Source: Scenedesmus sp. ARA3 (Eukaryota; Chlorophyta; Chlorophyceae; Sphaeropleales; Scenedesmaceae). Taken from it: a DNA stretch of 11,656 nt. The stretch lies in assembly GCA_004335835.1 (NCBI GenBank), contig RWJK01001285.1:2487-14142 (forward strand), in the 5' to 3' direction. Of the stretch, positions 1 to 7,143 are shown piece after piece. The stretch's first letter is position 1, and each line of letters begins with the position of its first letter. Below the pieces are notes generated by a model that did not search any database, was not told the DNA's origin, and saw only the letters and a program-made list of their open reading frames with translations. Position numbers and translations under genes: made by a program.

Positions 1-54
<54 letters not shown>
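1..54. repeat. (CTG)18 microsatellite at the left edge
   Basis: Eighteen uninterrupted CTG triplets run from the first base, so the true array may be longer. On the minus strand it reads as CAG and lies just after the likely splice donor of the hydrolase-like exon, so it is probably intronic. If that donor is not used, the array would encode a second serine tract in the same frame. Confidence 0.95.
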
Positions 55-56
<2 letters not shown>

Positions 57-60
57 GCAC

Positions 61-176
61 CTGATGGGAGGCAGTGCTGCGTTAAAGCCCCTGCTGCGCA
101 GCTCCTGCACCAGCGGCTTGAATGCTTGCGCATCAAGGTAGAAGGCAGGCACCACCAGCACAGGCCCGCGGCTCAA

Positions 177-218
<42 letters not shown>

Positions 219-407
219 TGTCAGGCCTGCTGAGCTAGGCGACGAGCTGCTTGCTGCTGCTTGTACGCACATGTGGCGCATGTGCGCGACCTTGGACTGC
301 TGCTGGTGACGCCGCTGCATGCGAGCTGTTGCGTGGCTGTGCAGCGCTGCTGAGTGTGCAGGTATGCTGTTTGGCTGCTGCAGGGAGGCATGCATCTGCA
401 GACACAT
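61..407 (-). CDS. Alpha/beta-hydrolase-like protein, first exon (partial gene)
   Basis: The minus strand is open for 115 codons from ATG at 407 to a CAG|GTGCGG splice donor at 61/60; an in-frame TAG lies upstream near 500. A second in-frame ATG at 395 is an alternative start. Residues 1-64 are rich in Ser, Ala, Gln, His and Arg and could be a chloroplast or mitochondrial targeting leader. Residues 65-77 are 13 serines. Residues 81-115 contain PVLVVPAFYLDAQAFKPLV and then ELRSRGF..ALPPI(R). This pattern of hydrophobic strand, P-x-F turn and amphipathic helix followed by RG(F/L) is typical of the N-terminus of alpha/beta-hydrolase lipases and esterases. The usual PGF is PAF here. The catalytic Ser, Asp and His would lie in exons off the left edge, so neither catalysis nor substrate can be judged. 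The family call is from pattern recognition only. Confidence 0.6.
178..216. repeat. (CTG)13 microsatellite encoding a serine tract
   Basis: Thirteen perfect CTG triplets. On the minus strand they lie inside the hydrolase-like exon and are read in the AGC frame as 13 serines between the leader and the hydrolase core. The array is likely length-polymorphic, which would vary the linker without shifting the frame. Confidence 0.95.
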
Positions 408-1125
408 GCCAGCAGTGACAGGTAGCCAGGGCGTTGGAGGGAAGGACTGGCGCCGCTGGCGCAGGTGCGGGCTACAGCCTAGTGCATGCAGCTGAGCCTA
501 GATCACCTGCATGCGTCCAGAACGCAGACATTGCGTTTGCATGACTGTTTCTGCCTCTGAATTTTGCAGCAGTTCTGCTTGTGCTGGGGATGGGTGATGT
601 TGGTGTCAGAGTAGTCTTGGCAGAAACCCTCCTCACGATGACCAGAGGCCACAATAAAGTCCCAGCATACTGCTTAAAGATACTTGAAACACGGCTGCAT
701 TCTGCAACAATGCAGGACCAAGGGACTGAGTCATGTTACGCGGGTTTGGGGCTCGAGCTGAAGGGCGCTTCTGGGGCGTACATAGCTCATTGCGAGGCTG
801 CAGTTCCCTATCCTTCCAAATTCGTCGTGCTTGCACGGCGGATTGGTTTTATCACATGATGAGCGGATCAATCAGCCCTGTGGCTGAGATGTGGCCGACC
901 ACCCAACCTTGTTACAAGTGGTCACATATCCAATCTGAACCTAAAACCAAGGAAGTCAAATACTGTATCGCCCCTGCCGGATGCCTGTACTGGCCGGCAG
1001 TTTGTTGGGCCCGCCGTCTTTGTTGCTGCAGCTCTTGCGCCCGTTGCCTATTGGTTTACGATATGTATTGTTTATGTTTCTCGTCGTTGTTGCGGCCAGT
1101 TGACTCTCCGGGCGCCTGCACGCGC
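408..1125. promoter_or_regulatory. Spacer between divergent gene starts; possible bidirectional promoter
   Basis: This spacer lies between the minus-strand ATG at 407 and the tentative plus-strand ATG at 1126. From about 580 to 1100 it is visibly poorer in CAG and TGCATG repeats than its surroundings. CCAAT-like words occur near 929 (CCAAT) and 1049 (ATTGG), and an AT-rich stretch at about 1057-1078 could serve as a core promoter for the plus strand. No transcription start can be fixed from sequence, and the open frames here show no recognisable domain. Promoter function is inference from position and composition. Confidence 0.3.
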
Positions 1126-1620
1126 ATGGCAGCTGCAGCAGCAGCACCACCAGTAAGCACAGAAGAAGTGCAGCCAGCTGCGCTGGGGATGCGAACACAG
1201 GTAAAGCGTGTTGATCAGGTATATCAAAAGGTAAGAAGTACAGTCAAGGCAGCAGCAGCGTCTTCAGCTCCACGCAGAGTGCACACTGGCATCCAGATCA
1301 GCATGAATGTAGGTGGCCTTTCTGACAGCGTGTGTGCATGCCACCTGATGCCGAACTGATCCTGGCTGGTGCTGGGTGCGGGCTTCAAACCCGTAGCGGC
1401 CGGGAGGCCGAGTGGTTCGATTCCACCTGATCGGCGGCTCAAGGATTCGCAGCAGCAGCAGCAGCAGGCTAGTCAGTGAATGATGCTTTTGCCGCCGCTG
1501 TATGTGTGTGAACATGCAGCACTGCATGCCTGCAGAGAAGGGTTCACATCTCGCATGTGTTTTCAGGTGACCACCCTCTACGGCAGCACAGCGGCTTCCT
1601 GCATAGCTCGCCACTTGTAG
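1126..1620 (+). CDS. Tentative small two-exon gene, 52 residues, function unknown
   Basis: Exon 1 (1126-1230) starts at an ATG in good context (gcgcATGGC). It encodes MAAAAAAPP, a short acidic and polar stretch, then MRTQVKRVDQVYQK, which looks helical. It ends at a strong donor, AAAAG|GTAAGA. Two further phase-0 donors lie in frame at 1201 (GTAAAG) and 1219 (GTATAT). The best acceptor is GTTTTCAG at 1559-1566. Exon 2 (1567-1620) then adds 17 residues beginning VTTLYGS and ends at TAG. A TGTAA motif follows 16 nt after the stop, where green algae often place the poly(A) signal. The putative 336-nt intron contains the tRNA-Sec gene. I recognise no family. An alternative donor at 1616 (GTAGGA) could extend the gene. 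The segment could also be 5' transcribed sequence with no protein product. Confidence 0.3.
1311..1346. repeat. 7-bp inverted repeat just upstream of tRNA-Sec
   Basis: AGGTGGC (1311-1317) is perfectly complementary to GCCACCT (1340-1346), with a 22-nt loop, and ends 3 nt before the tRNA. It could form a hairpin in a 5' leader or be coincidental. Animal tRNA-Sec genes are driven by upstream elements, but no TATA box is obvious in this interval. Confidence 0.5.
1350..1436 (+). tRNA. tRNA-Sec: Selenocysteine tRNA, anticodon TCA
   Basis: This is a complete 87-nt tRNA with the special eukaryotic tRNA-Sec architecture. The acceptor stem has 9 positions (1350-1358 with 1427-1435); seven are Watson-Crick pairs, with A1355/A1430 and T1357/T1428 mismatched. 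The D-stem is 6 bp (1361-1366 with 1371-1376) around a 4-nt TGGT loop. The anticodon stem (1378-1382 with 1390-1394) carries loop CTTCAAA, with TCA at 1385-1387. The long variable arm is a 5-bp stem (1397-1401 with 1406-1410) with loop GGGA. The T-stem is 4 bp (GTGG/CCAC) with loop TTCGATT. The discriminator is G1436 and CCA is not encoded, as usual in eukaryotic nuclei. It would be charged with serine, phosphorylated, and converted to Sec-tRNA that decodes in-frame UGA in mRNAs carrying a SECIS element. No mismatch suggests a pseudogene. It lies within the putative intron of the 1126-1620 gene, on the same strand. Confidence 0.95.
1487..1490 (+). terminator. TTTT, possible RNA polymerase III terminator for tRNA-Sec
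   Basis: This is the first run of four T residues downstream of the tRNA, 51 nt after its 3' end and beyond a short (CAG)n tract. The distance is longer than usual for a pol III gene, so the primary transcript would carry a trailer of about 50 nt. Confidence 0.4.
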
Positions 1621-1636
1621 GAGGCTGCACTGCTCT

Positions 1637-1641
1637 TGTAA
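1637..1641 (+). promoter_or_regulatory. TGTAA poly(A) signal candidate
   Basis: TGTAA is the typical polyadenylation signal of chlorophyte green algae. This copy lies 16 nt past the TAG of the tentative small gene. The 5-mer is common by chance, so it adds only modest weight to that model. Confidence 0.3.
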
Positions 1642-2244
1642 TCGCTGTGCTGGCAAGCAAGCAGCGTTGTGCCTGCCATCACGTTACCCATCATGTTTGC
1701 CAGCATTGCTGTGCTTGCTTCCCTTGTGGCCAGGCGGGTACAGCCGCCAAGCAGCCACAGCTGTTGGGGCTGCTGTGGCAGTGGTTGCCATATCCAGCCC
1801 TTGGTGTATGCGCGTTGCTGGGCAGCAGGGCAGAGGGAGGTTTGACCTGTGCACACCTTGCTTTGCAGCATGTGAAGTGGCACTAATAGACGGCTCCTTG
1901 ACTCCAAAGTACCAAGTATATGCATAGCTGTGCACCTCCCCCGCACCACATGTGTGAGGGCATCAGCTCCATTGGCACAGCAGCCAGGGACGCTGCTTTG
2001 CATGATGGGGACAGCTGGCTGCCGCAGCCAGCATAGCGGCTATGCTTTCAAAGCAAGTTGATGTATGGTGGTTACATATGTTGCGTAACAGATAGATATA
2101 CATAATTGGCAATGCTCCTCAGTGCGCCCTCCCACAGGAATAACGCCGCACCATGTGGCACAAGCATGCTGTTGTGACAGCAGGCCGTGCAGCAGCACAC
2201 ACCACGCAGGCTGCCCTGATCAGCACACCCTCATAGGAGTGCCA

Positions 2245-2287
2245 ACAGAACAAAACTCCCATCATCATCACGTTACAGAACAAAACT
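2245..2287. repeat. 13-bp direct repeat, 30-bp period
   Basis: ACAGAACAAAACT occurs exactly at 2245-2257 and again at 2275-2287, separated by a 17-bp spacer containing CATCATCATCA. No inserted element is recognisable between the copies. Confidence 0.85.
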
Positions 2288-4128
2288 TTCTGTGAAAAAC
2301 GCATAAGGCACCAGCCACTGGCATGGCATGGCATGCTGGGAGCCCGCTGCGCGGCGCTTGTACTGTGTAGACATCAACGTGTGGATGGCTTGCCCCACAA
2401 GACGAGCCTTGGTAAACGATTTCAACAGCGCGTGAATTCCATGTGGCGCATTACGATGCGCACGCTGCCCTGCAAAAGCCAACAAACACAGCGGCCCAGT
2501 CCTACATAGAGGTGACAAGCATACCATAGTAGTACATAGTGAACAGTACTCAACCCAAGAGGCAGTGCAGCATTCATGACATGCCGCTCAGTAATGACAG
2601 ATGACAAGCCTGCATGAGCACAGGCCCAGTGTGATGCCGCAAGGCAGGCAATGCAGCTGCCAGTGCAACCTGGCAGGCACGCCTGGTGTGCAGGAGGGGA
2701 TGCCGCTGCTGCATCAAGCCGTAGTGCTCAGCCAAAACAGCATGGCAGAGCAGGTGGACAGCAAGGTCTGTTTGGGGGGAGCTGCAAGCGTTGGCAGTGC
2801 ATTTGTCAAGGCAGCTGGGCCCTAAAGCAAATGATGCCAGCAGCACGCAAACCCAACCCAACACCATGTATGCAATGCGAAGGAAAAGCCTACGCCAAAC
2901 CAAACACTCGGTCACTGCTGCGTAGCTGGCTCTGCATAGACAGGGAGGCTATGATGGCAATCACTTCCGAAACAACCACGGAGAGAAACCCGGTTGCAGC
3001 ATCACACGCAGCGAAGAGCTGCGGAGCTGCCTGATGCAGTAGGGCGCTGCACTGACACTGTGGATTGTGCTGTGCGTGCTCTATCATGCAGGAGGTGGCT
3101 GCAGTCTTTCTGACCCACAACATGAGCAGCGCGTGCTGGCATCTGGCATCAGGTCTGCATGCACTTCATTGAATTTGCAGTGTGAACCAGACCAGTCACG
3201 GGCATGTGCAGCAACACGAGCCAATCTGTCAGCTGCTGCACCCCAAGCGCCGCCAGCTAAGCACTCCAAGAAACAACAGCGAGCACTGCATGATGTGAAA
3301 AACAACCAACCAGCTGCCGAATACGTCATGCCTCCTTAGCACCCAAACTGTGTCTCCTACTCCTACTCAGTGCAACTGATCAGCGAACTGTGTACCTGGC
3401 CCAAATGCAGCTCAAGTTGAGCTAGGTGACAGCTGATGCGGCCTTCCTACTCTGCAGTGGCTTGCAAGCTGCAGCAAGCATGCGTAGCCTTTCAACAGAT
3501 CAACACACTGTCCGCATGGCGTCACGCAACTACAACCCAGTATGCCTATGTCAGCTCTCCCTGCTGCTGCTGCGGGCATCGCATGCGACGCTGCAATGCT
3601 ACCAGTACTCCGCAGCTTGTGCCAGCCACAGCTGCTGGCAGCCGTCCTGCAAGTGATGTGCTGAGCCGCAACAGGTGTGGCAGCAAACGCAGCACTGCCA
3701 GATACACAGTGGCGTGGCAGACGCATGTTTGATGAGCTGTTGGATGCTCATGCGTGCCCACAGTCAGCTGTGAGTGTTCGTGCTGCCTGTAGAGACACCT
3801 CTGCACCAAAATAACAACACGCCTGGCAGCACATTCTACTGCCAACATACATGCAGCTTGCATGGGTTGCTGCTCATGCGCACAGTTGCATGTTTATTAT
3901 TCCTTCATCGCAGATCTGAACAGAGCGTCCCATGCACACGTGCATGCAAAGCAAGGCGCAACGCCTGCATCAGCAGCAGCGTTCTCAGGTCCTCAACTGA
4001 CCCCAAGTCAACACTGAAGCATCAACTCAGTCCCAGGATCACCCAGCCGGCACTGTGCAAAGTTTGCCTGGAGCTCCTGCATGTGCAAGGTTTGGCCTGC
4101 GCCACAAATAAACAGCAGGAGAGCACAT

Positions 4129-4159
4129 CCTTCTTTCTGTCTCTCTTTCTCTCTCTTTC
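4129..4159 (+). other. 31-nt pyrimidine tract followed by CAAG
   Basis: The tract is nearly pure C/T (one G at 4139) and leads into TTTCAAG at 4162. It resembles a plus-strand 3' splice site. The following sequence carries an in-frame stop in the frame I find most protein-like (about 4240-4380), so no exon is called. Confidence 0.35.
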
Positions 4160-6363
4160 AAGCACCCGCAAACCGAGGGTGTGAGCCAACGGGTGTGTGT
4201 GTGCATATGCCTGTTCTGCACCCAGGCAGTGACATGTTGGGACCCCGGTGCTGCTGCAGTTTGTGCAGGAGCACCTTTTTGATTGGAGTCACGCACCCCA
4301 GCAATCAATGCGGGAGCTGGCAATAGCCTTCAATCATAAAACAGCAAAAGTCATCACAGAGGCTACCACAGCGCAAAAGAACCTGAAAAAGAACCACAAT
4401 GCAAGATGCATACCTTCACGATCAAGGCAAATACGAAAAGGCAGATACTACAGTGCTGCTCCAGCGCTTTGTCGCCCTGCTGGATCACATAGAAGCGGCC
4501 AGCACTGGTACGTCCAGTGGCAGCGGTTACTGCTGCTGCTGCTGCTGTGTGCTATAAGTGAAACACTTGCCTGGCAGGCCCAACAACAGCGAGGCATGTT
4601 GCCTTGCAAACACAACAAGCAAAGCATTCCACACCATGGACAGCACAATGAAGTGCATGATGCAGTGCACAGCTGTGTATTGTGCTGCAACAACCTGCCA
4701 CCGAAAGCAGGCGTTAACTGAACAGGGGCAGCTGGTGACGCCACCCTTGTCATTCCCACCAACAATGCTGACACGGACCGCTCCCAACACGCCAACTGCG
4801 CATCAGGACAAACATGGCTAATTCTAAGCGCAAGATGCTACCATATACTGCGGAAAAGAAGAACCTGAAAGCAAAACTACAGCAGGCTGTACACCCCGCC
4901 TGTAGACTACCGGGTGGCATTTGCATCAAAACAACAGAACAGCATTGCATATGATCTGGTAGGGTTCAGCCTGTTGTAGTGTGCTGCCTTTGCATGTGGC
5001 AGCGTTCTGAACACATGCAAAAGGCAACGCCTGCGCCAGCTGGCACTGGCGGCAAAGAACCTGACAGTGCTTGCTGATCAAAGCACCTGCCGCAGCAACC
5101 ACGCAATCCTGTAACCAGGATCAAGGGGGCTGGCTGTTAACAACACAACAATGCTAACTAGGACACCGACAGATCTGCTGGACACAGGCCTCCCAATTAT
5201 CCGCTGAGCGGCAAAGTGTTGCGCAAACTGCCGTTTGTGCACGTCAGCTGTAGCCGCAGTGGCAAGGACGCGCCCTGCACCCTCAGAAACACGCAGATGC
5301 GACTCTACGACCAACATCAGTGTAGGAGCTGCAGCAAAACCCAACCAGCAAGCTCGCGTGCCGCCGTGGTGGCAGAGCTATGCATTGTGACATGTGTTCT
5401 GTTGTGAAGGCCCATGGCGGACATGGCAAAAGAGCCAAGGGACACCAAACTGTGCAGCTGCACAGCAGCAGGAGGAGCGTGGCGCAGTGCGGTCTGCTGT
5501 CTAGCACACATGTAACCAAACATCAGGAGAGGTGCAGGCAGGTGAGATGAGGAGGACGTAAACTGCTGAGTCAAGACTCGCAGATATATAGGGTGCTGAG
5601 ATGCCTCCCGCTAGGACTGTAGCAAATCCTATGACATTCCTTGACAAAAGTGCCGCAACGATGCCAAACGAACGCAGCACAGAGCGCCGAGAGTAGTGCT
5701 GCACACAAAACACACAAAGCCAGGCGGCACACAAGCCCACCTGACCACGGGTTTGCCGCTATGCTGCAGCAAACCTCACACCGCTGCCAAACAACAAGGA
5801 AACTTTGAAAGCACGTGATTGAGTGGGCCAGCACACCAACACACTCACAAGCAGTGAGCAGCAGCAGCAGCGCCGCTGGAAAGATGAGATTGCTGCTGCA
5901 GAAGTGTGTGGCAGCAGTGGCAGCTGGACGGTGTGAGTCGCCCCTGCCGCAACGTGTTGTCAGCATAGCACACAATGTTGCCACCAATCCGTATATGCCA
6001 CATGCCGGTCAACGTTGTTCGTTGACATGCTACAACAGTATGTGCCACGCAGCACACTTGCACGACTTTCAAACCAGCTGGATCACGTTTGTTGAACACA
6101 GCTGTGTGCGCCGTAACCACCAAACACACCAAAGACTGTTCTGCAGTTCAACCTTGCCGAAACAACCTTATGTTCTTTATCTTCTTGTCGCTGCATCCAT
6201 GACCGTCGCGTCACCCACATCAAACCACAGGCAAGCCACCTGAAACATGCAACAGCTGCCCATCAAGCCTGTATCAAAAGTCGTTCGTGACGTCATGCAA
6301 AAGCCCTTGCGCAGCCAGCACAACCCCACACAGCAGCCCTGCATGTGCCATGCAGGGCGTGCA

Positions 6364-6802
6364 TCAGCAGCAGCAGCCATGCCAGCCTGTTGCAATGCTG
6401 CCCGCCGCTGCGCTGCTGTGTGTGTTTGCCACACCTGGGAGAGCACGCGGGTCCCGCAGCTGCTTCAGTTCAAACAGCATCCGCTCAACCTCTTGGGCTT
6501 GCTGCTGCAGCGCTTCCACGACAGAGTTGATGCGGCCCCCATTGCTGACGCAAGCAGCTGCTGCCGGCGTCGCCGGCGGCAGCACACCGCATGGTCAGTT
6601 GTGTGGCAGCAGCAGCTGCTGCTGTGCCTGCATCGGCATGCACAGGATGGTCTGCTGCTGCGGCGGCCGTGGCGGCAGCATAGCAGGGAATCCTGAGCAT
6701 GGAGGGGCGGCCAGCTCCCCTGCTGCCGCAGACAGAGCAACGCCGGCAGCTGCCAGCTCCTGCATGATCATTGCCTCCAGCTCATCATCCGTGGCCTCAA
6801 AG

Positions 6803-6840
<38 letters not shown>

Positions 6841-7099
6841 GGCGAGTGACGCGCCGCCGAGCGCCGGTGCTATGTATGTGGGCGCAGCGGCTGCGCTGCA
6901 TGCGCCGCTGGCAGCGCATGGGCCGCTGGCTGCGCCTGCCAGGGACTGATTGATTGCCTCGATCAGCAGAGAGTCCAGGTGGCTCTCATCATCGTCATCA
7001 CCATCATCATCATCATCATCATCATTACCAGCATCAGCATCATCATTGCAGCTGGGTGAGCTGGCCAGGCAGGCGGCGGCTGTGCCTGCTGAGCAGCTG

Positions 7100-7143
<44 letters not shown>

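Larger units (their letters stand above)
1642..6363. other. 4.7-kb stretch without a supported gene
   Basis: The sequence is dominated by TGCATG, GCAGC and CACA words. Its open frames (up to about 140 codons) show no domain I recognise, biased codon use or consistent splice frame. Items inside it: an AT-rich patch at about 2040-2105; a GGCAT tandem near 2320; a 13-bp direct repeat at 2245-2287; a pyrimidine tract at 4129-4159; and a CTG run near 4530-4545. Minus-strand open segments at 2273-2469, 2890-3060 and 5096-5328 have exon-like borders (see findings) but could not be joined into a gene. The area may be intergenic, long intron, or decayed repeat. Confidence 0.6.

Noticed and set aside
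956..1198. 80-codon minus-strand frame with a signal-peptide-like leucine run
   Set aside because: The leucines come from the CAG-rich strand read in the CTG frame, the start is GTG, and it lies opposite the more plausible plus-strand exon.
733..1359. 208-codon plus-strand open frame
   Set aside because: Its upstream part is cysteine-rich translation with no domain, and its end runs into the tRNA-Sec gene. Only the part from ATG 1126 was kept, as a tentative exon.
4240..4400. Plus-strand segment with protein-like LLQFVQEHLFDWSHAPQQS
   Set aside because: Despite an amphipathic look, there is an in-frame stop just upstream, no acceptor in phase, and no recognisable family.
6595..6597. TGA after exon 4 of the SBP gene read as selenocysteine
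   Set aside because: Tempting with tRNA-Sec nearby, but SBP regulators are not known selenoproteins, no SECIS was seen, and a 99-nt intron explains the junction better.
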